From NCBI GenBank assembly GCA_014163555.1, contig JACJGO010000025.1, positions 46,201-110,200 of the forward strand: 64,000 nucleotides of DNA, read 5' to 3'. The notes under the pieces were generated by a model. It had not been told where the DNA came from. It made no database searches and worked only from the letters and a program-made list of their open reading frames with translations. Of this stretch, positions 45,380 to 54,268 are shown in pieces. Source of the stretch: Flavisolibacter longurius. GTDB taxonomy: Bacteria > Bacteroidota > Bacteroidia > Chitinophagales > Chitinophagaceae. The translations under genes and the position numbers were made by a program. Within the stretch, counting starts at the first letter, position 1; every line of letters begins with the position of its first letter.

Positions 45380-47206
45380 ATGAACAAACAATATTTCTGG
45401 ATTTTGCTGATGATTGCCGTTGCCCTTGGATGCAAAAAACTGGAGCAGGAGCCCCAGTCGACGGCGTCCAAGCAGGCCGTGTTCGGCAGCGAAAAAGGCC
45501 TGGAACTTTATGCCAATTCGTTTTACAGTATCCTGCCTTCGGCAAGCAATATTATTTCTGCCGATAACATGTCAGACTATGCAGCCCGTCGCGATGTGCC
45601 CCGTTTTCTGCGGGCCGGTGCCTATGCAGCGAACATTTCTGATTTTACGGCCGCCAACAATTCGGACCTGGTGGCCCTGGGCCCCGACTGGAACTGGGGA
45701 TGGGGCGCCTTGCGCAACGTGAATTATTTTCTGGAAAACAACACTAATCCGGCCATACCGGAGGACGTGCGGCGGCATTACAACGGCATTGCCCGGTTTT
45801 TCCGTGCCTTCTTTTATTTTGAAAAGGTGAAACGCTATGGCGATGTGCCCTGGATTGGTAAACCGCTGGATGTAACGGATCCGGAATTGTACAAAGGCCG
45901 CGATTCCCGTACGGTGGTGATGGATTCGGTGCTGGCAGACATTACCTATGCCAGCGAAAACATCCGCACCACCAACGATGCCTCCCGCAGTACTCTTACC
46001 AAATGGGTGGCTTATGCTTTTAAAGCCCGGCTTTGCCTTTTTGAAGGCACTTTCCGCAAATACCACACAGGCCTTAACCTGGCCGCAACAGCCAACACCT
46101 GGCTGACGCATGCCGCAGAAGCTGCGAAAAAGGTGATGGATGAAAGCGGCTATAAGATCCACGAAAGTTCGGGGGTAGGAACCTCTTACCGGCGGGTATT
46201 CACCAGTACGGCTCCCGTAGGAGAAGAAGTGATGCTGGCGGCGCTTTCCGATGTTTCCCTGGCAGTGCTGCACCCCGCCAATTGGTGGTACACCAGCTCT
46301 ACTACCGGTGTGCGACTGAGCTTTATCCGCAGCTTTATTCATACCTATCTCAATATTGATGGAACGCCTTTTACCAGTCGACCGGGCTATGAAACGATGC
46401 TGTTCAAAGATGAAGTAAAAGGGCGGGACCGCAGGCTGGAGCAAACGATACGGATGGGAGGCTACCGGCGCACTAGCGGCACGGCTACTACCGCAGCGCC
46501 ACCTGTCTTTACCTACACCTTTACGGGTTATATGCCCATCAAATGGAGCCTGGATGATACCCGCTACGATGCCGGGAACCTGAACGACAATGCGGTTTCC
46601 ATTTTCCGTTATGCTGAAGTGCTGCTGAACTATGCCGAAGCCAAAGCGGAACTGGGCACCCTCACGGATGCCGACTGGGCGGCCACCATTGGTGTGCTGC
46701 GCAAAAGGGGCGGCATCACCAGCGGACTGACGACCCTACCTACAACTGTGGATCCCTACCTGCAGGCCACTTATTTTCCCAACATTTCCAACCCTGCCAT
46801 CCTGGAGATCCGCCGGGAACGAGGGATAGAATTAGCGCTTGAAGGTTTCCGGTTTTACGATATCGTGCGCTGGCGGAGAGGGGAGTTGATGACGATGGTA
46901 TGGAACGGCATGTATGTACCGGCCCTGGATACGCCGATGGACCTGAACGAAGACGGTGTGGCGGATGTGGCCTTTGGCCAGTCGGCGACCCGGCCACCGA
47001 CGGTGCCTTCCAGTGTTACCTATATCAACGTTTCGCCCACGGTAAACGGAACGGTGAACGGGCAGCGCCTCAAAAACGGCACTTCCGGCGAACTGACTTG
47101 GCAGGCCCACATTGCCCGCACCTGGGAGGACAAAAATTATTATTACCCGGTACCGCAGGTGGACCTGCTGGCCAACCCGGCTCTGAAGCAGAACCCCGGC
47201 TGGTAA
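45380..47206 (+). CDS. SusD/RagB family nutrient-binding lipoprotein (PUL2)
   Basis: 608 aa from MNKQYFWIL. Lipobox Cys18 (VALGC-KK), then LEQEPQSTASKQ. Helical SusD core (HYNGIARFFRAFFYFEKVKRYGDVPW, KWVAYAFKARLCLFEGTF) and C-terminal EIRRERGIELALEGFRFYDIVRWRRGEL with YYYPVPQVDLLANPALKQNPGW. A duplicate of its 3' end, much decayed, is found at 59511-59683. Binds the unknown PUL2 substrate with the SusC encoded 18 bp upstream. Confidence 0.95.
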   Translation: MNKQYFWILLMIAVALGCKKLEQEPQSTASKQAVFGSEKGLELYANSFYSILPSASNIISADNMSDYAARRDVPRFLRAGAYAANISDFTAANNSDLVALGPDWNWGWGALRNVNYFLENNTNPAIPEDVRRHYNGIARFFRAFFYFEKVKRYGDVPWIGKPLDVTDPELYKGRDSRTVVMDSVLADITYASENIRTTNDASRSTLTKWVAYAFKARLCLFEGTFRKYHTGLNLAATANTWLTHAAEAAKKVMDESGYKIHESSGVGTSYRRVFTSTAPVGEEVMLAALSDVSLAVLHPANWWYTSSTTGVRLSFIRSFIHTYLNIDGTPFTSRPGYETMLFKDEVKGRDRRLEQTIRMGGYRRTSGTATTAAPPVFTYTFTGYMPIKWSLDDTRYDAGNLNDNAVSIFRYAEVLLNYAEAKAELGTLTDADWAATIGVLRKRGGITSGLTTLPTTVDPYLQATYFPNISNPAILEIRRERGIELALEGFRFYDIVRWRRGELMTMVWNGMYVPALDTPMDLNEDGVADVAFGQSATRPPTVPSSVTYINVSPTVNGTVNGQRLKNGTSGELTWQAHIARTWEDKNYYYPVPQVDLLANPALKQNPGW

Positions 47207-47231
47207 GAAGATAGCAAGGAACAGGAAAAAT

Positions 47232-47293
47232 AAACACCACAGTCCCTGCTAGCCTTATAAGGCTGAAGACAAAAAGGGCTGTGGTGTTTTTGT
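47232..47293 (+). terminator. Terminator of PUL2 with internal palindrome
   Basis: Perfect 11-bp stem AAACACCACAG (47232-47242) / CTGTGGTGTTT (47279-47289) with a T-tract, inner CCCT/AGGG pairing, and a 14-bp palindrome AGCCTTATAAGGCT (47251-47264) in the loop. An almost identical element is at 59708-59769. Confidence 0.85.
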
Positions 47294-47361
47294 TTTCAAT
47301 TGTGCAGGCTTGTTATAGATGAATTCTGGGACTTGTCCGTTCTGGAAGGCAGCCCATGCTA

Positions 47362-47530
47362 TCACTTTACATTTTTCAGCTTTTCCAACACCAGCTTATA
47401 CACCTTTCCGGAAGTGCCGGTTAGACCCAAGATGGAGGAGACGGTCAGGTACAGTTCTCCCGCCAGGTCCTGATAATCCAGCTCTTGGTTAGTAGCCACA
47501 AATAGCTGTTCATTGGAGGATGGAATAGCC
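47362..47530 (-). pseudogene. Remnant of a sugar dehydrogenase 3' end
   Basis: On the minus strand this reads KVYKLVLEKLKNVK-stop, matching the C-terminus of the intact PQQ-dependent sugar dehydrogenase at 59839-61323 (VYKLVLEKVKNVK). Nucleotide similarity continues to about 47472 (CACCAGCTTATACACC, GGAAGTGCCGG), then skips about 75 bp present in the intact gene and resumes near 47485-47515 (TAGCCACAAA.AG). Everything upstream is missing. It lies after the PUL2 terminator, in the same order as in the intact locus. Confidence 0.8.
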
Positions 47531-47655
47531 TACCGGCAACCGGTAAGTAGGTATGCCCATGACGTTCTTTTAATCATAACCATACACCCGACGATGTAAG
47601 AAACAAAAGACAAAAGCCTGGCAGACTTCACCGGCTGCGTTAATATAACTATCCC

Positions 47656-50037
47656 TTATTCTGATCGCAGGCTGGTTACCGGGTTGGCGAGGGCTGCCTT
47701 AATGGCCTGGAAACTGACCGTTAAAAGAGTGATGATCAATACGGCCACTACGGCCAGCACAAACACCCACCAGGAAAGAGCAGTGCGGTAATCATATTTT
47801 TCCAGCCAGGCCTGCATTCCATAAAGGGCTAGAGGAACGGAGAGCAGGCAGGCCACTGCCACCAGGGCCACAAACTCTTTCGACAGCAATTGCCAGATGT
47901 TGGCTACTGAAGCGCCCAACACTTTGCGAATGCCGATTTCTTTTACCCGCCGTTCGGCCACAAAAGACGTCAGGCCAAACAACCCGAGACAGGAAATAAA
48001 AATGGCGAGAGCGGCAAAGAAGGTAGCCAGTGCACCCACCCGCTTTTCATTGCCGAATTTTTTGGCAAATTCCTCATCGGTAAAGCTGGCCTTGAAGGGA
48101 GTGGCAGGATCGTATTTTTTCAACACCGCTTCTGTTTTGGCCAGGGATTCTTTTACCGACCAGGCCGGGTTCATACGAAAGATGAAAACATTTTTTTGAT
48201 CATTGGACACATGGAAAAGCGAAGGCTGTACCGGCTTGTAGGGCGATTGCACCAGCATGTCTTCCACCACGCCAATAACGGTGAAGGGCCTGTCTTCCCA
48301 ACGAATGGTTTTTCCTACCGGGTCTTTGAGCCCGATAAAGGCGACGGCCGATTCGTTCAGGATAAAGGCAGCGGTGTCGGTGGCAAAGGCCCGTGAAAAA
48401 TCCCGGCCTTGTTTTATTTTCCAGCCGATGGTTTTGCCATACTCCGGCGTGACGGCATTGTTCGGAAAATCCACGGCCTGGTTCGGGTCTTTTCCCTCCC
48501 AGTTGAAGCCCCCGTTTGTGTTCCATACATCGGTTACGGGGCTGCCCGATTCCGTCATTTCAACGATTGCGCCGCTGGATTTTAAATCATTCCGGATGGC
48601 TTCCGCATGTTTGTGCAGCGTTTCCGACACCGGATGGCTTACCAGGCCATCACGGTTGTAACCAATCGGCCGGTTCTGTCCCAGGTTAATTTGTTTGTAC
48701 ACCACCACGGTACCAATAATCAGCACCATGGAAATGGTGAATTGCAGCACCACGAGGACTTTGCGTGGCAGGGCGGCATAGCGGCCCGGTTGAAAGGTTC
48801 CTTTCAGCACTTTTACCGGTTGGAAGGAAGAAAGAAAAAGGGCTGGGTACACGCCGGCAATCAGGCCGGTGAGAAGGCTAAAGGCCAGACAGGCTAACCA
48901 GAAATAAGGGTTGGCCCACTGAACCGGGATTGTTTTTTCGGCAATGGCATTAAACAGCGGGAGCAGCAAAACAACCAGGACCAGGGAAAGCAGGAAGGCC
49001 AGGAGTGCCATCAATATTGATTCGCTGAAGAACTGCGCCACCAGTTGTTTTCGCTCTGCACCAATGGCCTTCCGAACACCGACTTCGCGGGCCCGCTTTT
49101 CAGACCGGGCGGTACTCAGGTTCATAAAGTTGATACAGGCCAACAGGAGCACGAACACCCCGATAATGCCAAACAGCCATACATTTTCAATTTGCCCGCC
49201 GGTGTTTACGCCGTTCTCAAAATCGGAATAGAGCCGCCATTTGCGCATGGGGTGAAGGAAAACCTGGGCTTTGTACCTTTTTTCGTCCGCCGGCACCTGG
49301 TACAGTTTGATGTTTTTTATTTTGGCTGAGACTTTTTCGCCGTCAACACCCTCTGCCAGCAGGGCAAAGGTTTGGGTGAAATTGCTGCCCCAGGGGTTTT
49401 GCATTTCTTTGATCCAGGGGTTCTGGCTGAGGTAAAGTTCCCAGGGGAGAATCAGTTTCAGGTCTTTAAAGCTGGTGTTCTCCGGCAGGTCTTCGTATAT
49501 GCCCGTTACTTTCACGTCGGCTTTGTTATCTACCCTTACTATTTTTCCCACGGGGTCTTCACTCCCAAAGAGGGCTTCCGCCGCTGCGGCCGAAAGAAGC
49601 ATGGAATTCGGTTCTTTCAATCCCTTGCGGGTGCCCTTCACCATTTTCAGGCTGAGCATTTCCGTTACCTCCGGTTCAAAAAAGTTGCCCGGTTGCAGGA
49701 TGATCTTATCGCCATATTTCAGGGAGTGGTCGCCATTCCAGGAAGACTGCAATACATATTGGAAATCGCTGCCATAAAGCCGCCGGATCTCACCCGCCAT
49801 GATCGCCGGATTAGCCACCTGGGTACCAACCTGCCCGTTAAAGGTCTGATGCTGCATCACCTGCACAATACGGTTGTAATGCGGATGGTATTTGTCGTGC
49901 TCCAGCGCATCATAGATCCAAAGGCCAATCAGGATGGCCACGGCCATACCGGTAGCCAGGCCGGAAATGTTGATAAAGGAGGAGACCTTGTTTTTGAACA
50001 GGTTGCGCCAGGCGATGGTAAAATAGTTTTTCAGCAT
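47656..50037 (-). CDS. FtsX-like ABC transporter permease (MacB-type)
   Basis: 793 aa from MLKNYFTIAWRNLFKNK; the open frame runs 54 codons further but lacks family features. One N-terminal membrane helix (about 20-42), a MacB periplasmic core domain (about 45-250), FtsX helices (about 285-420: STARSEKRAREVGVRKAIGAERKQLVAQFFSES), a second periplasmic core, and C-terminal FtsX (about 670-790: RVKEIGIRKVLGASVANIWQLLS). It needs an ATPase partner, not seen nearby. This two-repeat type is widespread in Bacteroidota, often in multiple copies; substrate unknown, possibly antimicrobial export or envelope mechanotransmission. Confidence 0.9.
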   Translation of the reverse strand: MLKNYFTIAWRNLFKNKVSSFINISGLATGMAVAILIGLWIYDALEHDKYHPHYNRIVQVMQHQTFNGQVGTQVANPAIMAGEIRRLYGSDFQYVLQSSWNGDHSLKYGDKIILQPGNFFEPEVTEMLSLKMVKGTRKGLKEPNSMLLSAAAAEALFGSEDPVGKIVRVDNKADVKVTGIYEDLPENTSFKDLKLILPWELYLSQNPWIKEMQNPWGSNFTQTFALLAEGVDGEKVSAKIKNIKLYQVPADEKRYKAQVFLHPMRKWRLYSDFENGVNTGGQIENVWLFGIIGVFVLLLACINFMNLSTARSEKRAREVGVRKAIGAERKQLVAQFFSESILMALLAFLLSLVLVVLLLPLFNAIAEKTIPVQWANPYFWLACLAFSLLTGLIAGVYPALFLSSFQPVKVLKGTFQPGRYAALPRKVLVVLQFTISMVLIIGTVVVYKQINLGQNRPIGYNRDGLVSHPVSETLHKHAEAIRNDLKSSGAIVEMTESGSPVTDVWNTNGGFNWEGKDPNQAVDFPNNAVTPEYGKTIGWKIKQGRDFSRAFATDTAAFILNESAVAFIGLKDPVGKTIRWEDRPFTVIGVVEDMLVQSPYKPVQPSLFHVSNDQKNVFIFRMNPAWSVKESLAKTEAVLKKYDPATPFKASFTDEEFAKKFGNEKRVGALATFFAALAIFISCLGLFGLTSFVAERRVKEIGIRKVLGASVANIWQLLSKEFVALVAVACLLSVPLALYGMQAWLEKYDYRTALSWWVFVLAVVAVLIITLLTVSFQAIKAALANPVTSLRSE

Positions 50038-50271
50038 ATAAACCGTTTTGGTGGGAATGACACTGGTGCTTTTCCGCAAAACCGTACCCGGAATCCATTT
50101 TATTCGTAAGCAATGCTTTATGCAACCGGTCAATGAACCTGTTGTACGCCATCGAACGACCGGTGTTCGGTTTTGATACAAATCCGTTAGGGCCAGCATA
50201 TGGTGTAATTTCTCTCTTACACTTTCAGGACACTGCCGGTAAAGAACCAGTGCGTCATGAATGCTTTCGAC

Positions 50272-51636
50272 TCAGGTAACCGAAAGAGGGTTTTTGTCAG
50301 CCTGACCAGGTGTATTTGCTCTTTTCTTTTCCTTGTTCCTTTTCATGGCGAAAACCAGCAGGGGAACCGATGCATAGAGAAGGGTCAGAAACAGGTAGTC
50401 ATAGGGAATCTGGATAAAATGGTAAAAGACCGCCAGGTAAATTTTCAGGCTTGCCAAAGCAAATACGGTTACCGACACCCGCTTTCTTACGATGAAAAAA
50501 TAAATTGCCAGCAGCACACAGGTAGCGGCACAAAGCAGGCGATGCAACCACTGAAATGCACGAAGTTTTTCTTCCAGGCTTCCGTTGTAATGGTCATAAA
50601 AAATGCCGGCAAAGCCCAGGCCCCTGAATAACTGGAAAGGCTTTTCCTGGGCCTGTTGCCAGGCCTGTCCCTTCCACTCACCCAGTGCCGCCTCTGTATG
50701 GTATTGGAAGCCTTTTAGCAACAACTGGCTATCCTGGCTTAAAAAAGGCAGTCCATAAAGGAGGAAAATCCCGGTTGCACACAAAAGAATAAAGGTTTGC
50801 GTTTTTTTACGACCGCCCGAAAAGGCAAGAATCCATAGAAACAAAGGAACCCATACCACAATCGCATAACGCGACAACAGGCAGCAAACCATAGCTGCTG
50901 CGGCGAGCAGTAGGGAACGATTGCTTAGCGCCATGCAAAAAAGAAAATAATAGGCCACTACCAGGTTCTCCAGGGTATGGGTGTAGATGGAAGGTTCGTA
51001 AACCGCCACCATCCCGATCGGGAGAAAAGGCAAAAGGGCCAGGAAGAACTGTGATCTGGAAGGCAGGCTGGTATTGCGTAAATAAAATGCGAAGAATAAC
51101 GTTACCAACAGCAGTGCCAGCAGGGCCAGTTTCCGGTAATCGATTCCTGCGAGTTCAGCCAGGGAATAGGGCAGCCATTGCATGGGTTGGTAGGTTGGAA
51201 ACAGGTTGTAGGCGCCGAAGTTGATCCATTGATAGGGGACCTGTCCCTGCAAAAAGCGTTGGACAAGAACCTGGGTTTGCGCTATAATGTCGGACTGCTC
51301 CACACCAACCGAGGCTGCGGAAAGCATGGGTGACACCCATGCATAGGTGACTATCCCCAGCATAGCCACAAATCCAACCACACCAAGATATTTGCGACTG
51401 GTGCCGCTTTTTTCCATTTTGGTTGGTCGTGAAAAAAAATCATCCTGAAACGGGGCAGGGTAGCGAATGGAGAGCCGTAAGGCTGCGCCACCAATGGCCA
51501 GGGATGCCACAAAGAAAGCCAGGGCAGTTTTGTGCGAACCGAACTGATTTCGCCAGCAGGTTAGCAGAACGATCTCGGTTAAAAATCCCAGCAGCAGGAG
51601 CAGAAAATAGCGATATGACCAAACTTTTTTAAACAC
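50272..51636 (-). CDS. Polytopic membrane protein, possible GT-C glycosyltransferase
   Basis: 454 aa with about eleven hydrophobic helices. The long loop VGVEQSDIIAQTQVLVQRFLQGQVPYQWINFGAYNLFPTYQPMQWLPYSL (about 112-160) between early helices, and the pattern of helices afterwards, resemble GT-C (GT87/DUF2029-like) membrane glycosyltransferases that use polyprenyl-phosphate sugars. No DD or DE motif can be confirmed, so it is only a candidate. Basic C-terminal tail. Separated from neighbours by more than 150 bp. Confidence 0.6.
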   Translation of the reverse strand: MFKKVWSYRYFLLLLLGFLTEIVLLTCWRNQFGSHKTALAFFVASLAIGGAALRLSIRYPAPFQDDFFSRPTKMEKSGTSRKYLGVVGFVAMLGIVTYAWVSPMLSAASVGVEQSDIIAQTQVLVQRFLQGQVPYQWINFGAYNLFPTYQPMQWLPYSLAELAGIDYRKLALLALLLVTLFFAFYLRNTSLPSRSQFFLALLPFLPIGMVAVYEPSIYTHTLENLVVAYYFLFCMALSNRSLLLAAAAMVCCLLSRYAIVVWVPLFLWILAFSGGRKKTQTFILLCATGIFLLYGLPFLSQDSQLLLKGFQYHTEAALGEWKGQAWQQAQEKPFQLFRGLGFAGIFYDHYNGSLEEKLRAFQWLHRLLCAATCVLLAIYFFIVRKRVSVTVFALASLKIYLAVFYHFIQIPYDYLFLTLLYASVPLLVFAMKRNKEKKRANTPGQADKNPLSVT

Positions 51637-51752
51637 GGAAACAAAAACAATAGTACGTTTTCTGTCCCAAAAGAGATTATCCTGAAAGTGGGCAGCAGGA
51701 GCCCGGTATTCAAATGAAAACCCCTTGCGGTGCCGCGGAAGTTATCATATAG

Positions 51753-51783
51753 TTGAACAGTTGTGTAAAATCTATTATCTTTC
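51753..51783 (+). promoter_or_regulatory. Promoter for the small cysteine-containing secreted protein
   Basis: -33 TTG (51753-51755), 20-bp spacer, then TATCTTTC (51776-51783), a 7/8 match to TAnnTTTG. The start codon is 18 bp further on. Confidence 0.45.
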
Positions 51784-51801
51784 GGCCGAATTGACCTGCT
51801 T

Positions 51802-52071
51802 ATGAATACGCTTCTCGTTTTATTGTTTTCGATCTGCTTTGGCCCCGGGAAAGAAAATGTGTTTTTGTGCAAGGGCAGTACTATTACCACCTATCATGCC
51901 CGGAAAGAATGCCGGAACATGAAAAGCTGTTCGCAGGAGGTGGTTGAGGTAAGCCTGGACGAAGCCACTGATCAATACAAAAAGAAAGCCTGCAAGGTCT
52001 GCTACAAAGAGGCCGATATTTTCCTGTTTCCCTCGCCTGTGATCGTTCCCATTGCCGGAATGGAAGATTAG
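51802..52071 (+). CDS. Small secreted cysteine-containing protein
   Basis: 89 aa. Short hydrophobic N-terminus (MNTLLVLLFSICFG) then VFLCKGSTITTYHARKECRNMKSCSQEVVEVSLDEATDQYKKKACKVCY. The pattern of C-x-GS-x-YH-x-C-x-C-...-A-x-C-x-x-C recurs in small Bacteroidota proteins of unknown function; it resembles a metal-binding or disulfide-stabilised mini-domain (compare Ada/PBP-type YH..C motifs). No function assigned. Probably expressed alone from the promoter just upstream. Confidence 0.6.
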   Translation: MNTLLVLLFSICFGPGKENVFLCKGSTITTYHARKECRNMKSCSQEVVEVSLDEATDQYKKKACKVCYKEADIFLFPSPVIVPIAGMED

Positions 52072-52303
52072 CAGCCGGCAATCTTCTGCCGAAAGCATAA
52101 AATAGTTGGGTGAGGTGAGTCATTCTACTCTCGTTTAGGCGATGACTTTCACAAACAGGCAATGCCAACAGCAGCGCAACTCTTATTGTTATTAAAAGAA
52201 GGATAAATAAAAAAGCAATAAGTCTTTTCTTACTGCTTTTCGAGTAACGGCGACCGTTAGATATTTCTTCCTGCAGGTGCGTTGCTGCTAACTTGCGCAT
52301 CGC

Positions 52304-53176
52304 TTACAAAAAAATCCGCTGGCTTTCCGGGACCGATGAAATATGTTGCAGTCTGCCCCGTCTGTAATCCTGGTACAAATCCTGGATTTCTTCTTGCGTA
52401 TCGGCAATAAAAGGTCCGTGCGAAACGATCGTATCCCCTGTGGGATTTCCGGCATAAAGCACAAAACGAACACCCTCTTTTCCGGCTGCCAGCTGCAGGC
52501 TGCTTTCAGTCGCTTCTTCGAAACGATTCAGCCAGCCAACCTGGTCTTTCTTCAAAGGTTTCTCTTCCTCGCCAACACGCATATTACCTTCCAGGATGTA
52601 CAGGAATGCATTGTAGGCCGCCGGCAATGCAAACGTGGTGGATGCACCTTCCTTTAGGGTGATGTCGGCAACAATCAATGGTGTATAATTTTGAACAGGA
52701 GACGTTAAGCCTGCCAGTGTACCGCTATACAGTTTAATGGCAACGCCATCCTGCTTGCTGGTGGGCACATGCGTCAGGGAGAGGTTTTGCAGTCTTGGCA
52801 GAGCCCACCTGTCTTTTCGCGGAAGGTTGAGCCACAGTTGTAAAAGACGCAGCCTTGTTTGTTTATCGATCGTTTCTGTATGCACAATGCCGCTGCCGGC
52901 TGTCATGATTTCAAAGTCACCCCCTTTCATCCGATGGCGTTCATCGCCAATTTCACCTTCCAAAAGAAGGGAGACCGTTTCAAAGCCGGCATGGGGATGG
53001 GGACCGCCAACCGGCACGTCGTCTTTTTTATCCAGCAGGTCATCCATCAGCACAATAAAGGGATCGGTTTCTTCAAAATTGCCGGCCACTATCGGGCGGG
53101 CTATATGCCCGGCACCCAAAAACCCGGGCTGCCCCTGCGGCGTATATATTCTGATTAGGCTTCTGTTGTTATTCAT
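52304..53176 (-). CDS. Pirin family protein
   Basis: 290 aa from MNNNRSLIRIY. Double cupin; the N-terminal metal site includes His60 and His62 (GPHPHAGFET) with a further GIVHTE (His99, Glu101) segment, as expected for pirins, which bind Fe(II). Some bacterial pirins show quercetinase activity, others act as redox-dependent regulators. Encoded 39 bp downstream of the YceI gene on the same strand, so probably co-transcribed with it under the divergent HxlR regulator. Confidence 0.9.
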   Translation of the reverse strand: MNNNRSLIRIYTPQGQPGFLGAGHIARPIVAGNFEETDPFIVLMDDLLDKKDDVPVGGPHPHAGFETVSLLLEGEIGDERHRMKGGDFEIMTAGSGIVHTETIDKQTRLRLLQLWLNLPRKDRWALPRLQNLSLTHVPTSKQDGVAIKLYSGTLAGLTSPVQNYTPLIVADITLKEGASTTFALPAAYNAFLYILEGNMRVGEEEKPLKKDQVGWLNRFEEATESSLQLAAGKEGVRFVLYAGNPTGDTIVSHGPFIADTQEEIQDLYQDYRRGRLQHISSVPESQRIFL

Positions 53177-53215
53177 AATCTTTCGTTTTACTCGTAACGT
53201 ATACAATCAGCTGCT

Positions 53216-53764
53216 TTAAACAGCAACCGCTTCTACCTGTTTTACCATTTGAATTTCGGCATTAATTTTTACGTCTTCGCCTAGCGCTACGCCGCCGGTT
53301 TCAAGCAAGGCATTGTAATTCACGCCCCAGTCTTTGCGATTCAGTTTCCCGCTTACGGTGAAGCCGGCCCTTTCATTTCCCCAAGGGTCGTTGGTAACAC
53401 CGCTGGCCTCCACCTGCAGCGTTACGGGTTTTGTTACCCCTTTCAGTGTTAAGTCGCCCCATACGGTAAACGTGTTGTTGTCCGCCTTTTCTATGCGGGT
53501 TGAATAAAACGTTAGTTGAGGATAGTGTTCTACCTCAAAAAAATCAGATGTGCGCAAATGTGCATCCCGTTGTTCGTTGTTGGTAGTAACAGAGTCCATT
53601 TGTGCTGTCAGGTGAATACTGGCTTTGCTGAAATCATCGTCTTCCGTTTCCACGTCTGCTGTAAAGTTTTTGAACGAACCGGAAACATTGCTGATCATGA
53701 GGTGTTTTACTTTAAAACCCAGTTCACTATGCAAGGAATCAAGTGTCCATTTTGTAGTTGCCAT
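53216..53764 (-). CDS. YceI family protein
   Basis: 182 aa lipocalin-like beta-barrel: WTLDSLHSELGFKVKHLMISNVSGSFKNF (family opening), AQMDSVTTNNEQRDAHLRTSDFFEVEHYPQLTF, LTLKGVTKPVTLQVE, KLNRKDWGVNYN. YceI proteins bind isoprenoid-type lipids. There is no signal peptide, unlike periplasmic E. coli YceI, so this one would be cytoplasmic. It is divergent from HxlR and its 5' region overlaps the palindromes described separately. Confidence 0.93.
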   Translation of the reverse strand: MATTKWTLDSLHSELGFKVKHLMISNVSGSFKNFTADVETEDDDFSKASIHLTAQMDSVTTNNEQRDAHLRTSDFFEVEHYPQLTFYSTRIEKADNNTFTVWGDLTLKGVTKPVTLQVEASGVTNDPWGNERAGFTVSGKLNRKDWGVNYNALLETGGVALGEDVKINAEIQMVKQVEAVAV

Positions 53765-53781
53765 AATGTTTCTTTTTAATT

Positions 53782-53813
53782 TTTGATTGGAAAAACAAAA
53801 CTACTTAGCTTTG
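53782..53813 (+). promoter_or_regulatory. Promoter of the hxlR-family gene
   Basis: TTTG (53782-53785), 20-bp spacer, TAGCTTTG (53806-53813): perfect matches to both parts of the Bacteroidota housekeeping promoter consensus. Overlapping on the minus strand, CAAAACTA (53796-53803) reads TAGTTTTG, a candidate -7 for the YceI-pirin direction. Confidence 0.7.
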
Positions 53814-53829
53814 CTTACAAAAAGTAAGC
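53813..53829. promoter_or_regulatory. Palindrome 1, candidate HxlR operator
   Basis: GCTTAC-AAAAA-GTAAGC, perfect 6-bp arms. It starts at the last base of the plus-strand -7 element, so binding here would block transcription start of hxlR, and probably of the divergent YceI gene. Confidence 0.65.
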
Positions 53830-53846
53830 ACTATACAAAAGGTTAG

Positions 53847-53866
53847 CACTTACCTTTGGGTAAGTG
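53847..53866. promoter_or_regulatory. Palindrome 2, candidate HxlR operator
   Basis: CACTTACC-TTTG-GGTAAGTG, perfect 8-bp arms, sharing the CTTAC/GTAAG half-site of palindrome 1. It lies 15 bp before the HxlR start codon. Confidence 0.65.
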
Positions 53867-53881
53867 ATGAAACACTAAACG

Positions 53882-54268
53882 ATGAGTCAAGCGAAAAACA
53901 AAGCAGTTCATACGCAGGAGCAATGTAAAGCCAGCCTTCTGTCGATTGGAGATGCACTGTATGCCATTGGTGGTAAATGGAAGCTGCGCATTATCGTAGC
54001 GCTGACCTCAGGTAGCAAACGATTTAATGAACTGCAGCGATTGGTAGAAGGCATTTCGGCAAAAGTACTTTCGGCTGAACTAAAGGAGTTGGAGATCAAT
54101 GGCTTTGTTCGCCGCAACATTTTTACAGGTACGCCTGTTGTGGTTGAGTATGAACTTACGGAGTATGCCAGTACACTTGACGATGTGTTGGACGCATTGG
54201 GCAACTGGGGCGCCATGCACCGAGAAACCGTTAAAAAAAGCATGAAAAAGAAAAAACAGGTGGTGTAA
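53882..54268 (+). CDS. HxlR family transcriptional regulator
   Basis: 128 aa winged-helix regulator. Opening EQCKASLLSIGDALYAIGGKWKLRIIVALTSGSKRFNELQRLVEGISAKVLSAELKELE is typical (HTH and wing), with HRETVKKSMKKKK tail. Cys15 just before the first helix is in the place of the redox-sensing cysteine of YodB and HypR, so a thiol- or electrophile-responsive repressor is plausible. Divergent from YceI-pirin; two palindromes in between fit autoregulation and control of that pair. Confidence 0.92.
   Translation: MSQAKNKAVHTQEQCKASLLSIGDALYAIGGKWKLRIIVALTSGSKRFNELQRLVEGISAKVLSAELKELEINGFVRRNIFTGTPVVVEYELTEYASTLDDVLDALGNWGAMHRETVKKSMKKKKQVV

Noticed and set aside
50038..50199. 54-codon N-terminal extension of the FtsX permease
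   Set aside because: MLKNYFTIAWRNLFKNK is the standard family start; the extension has no family features.
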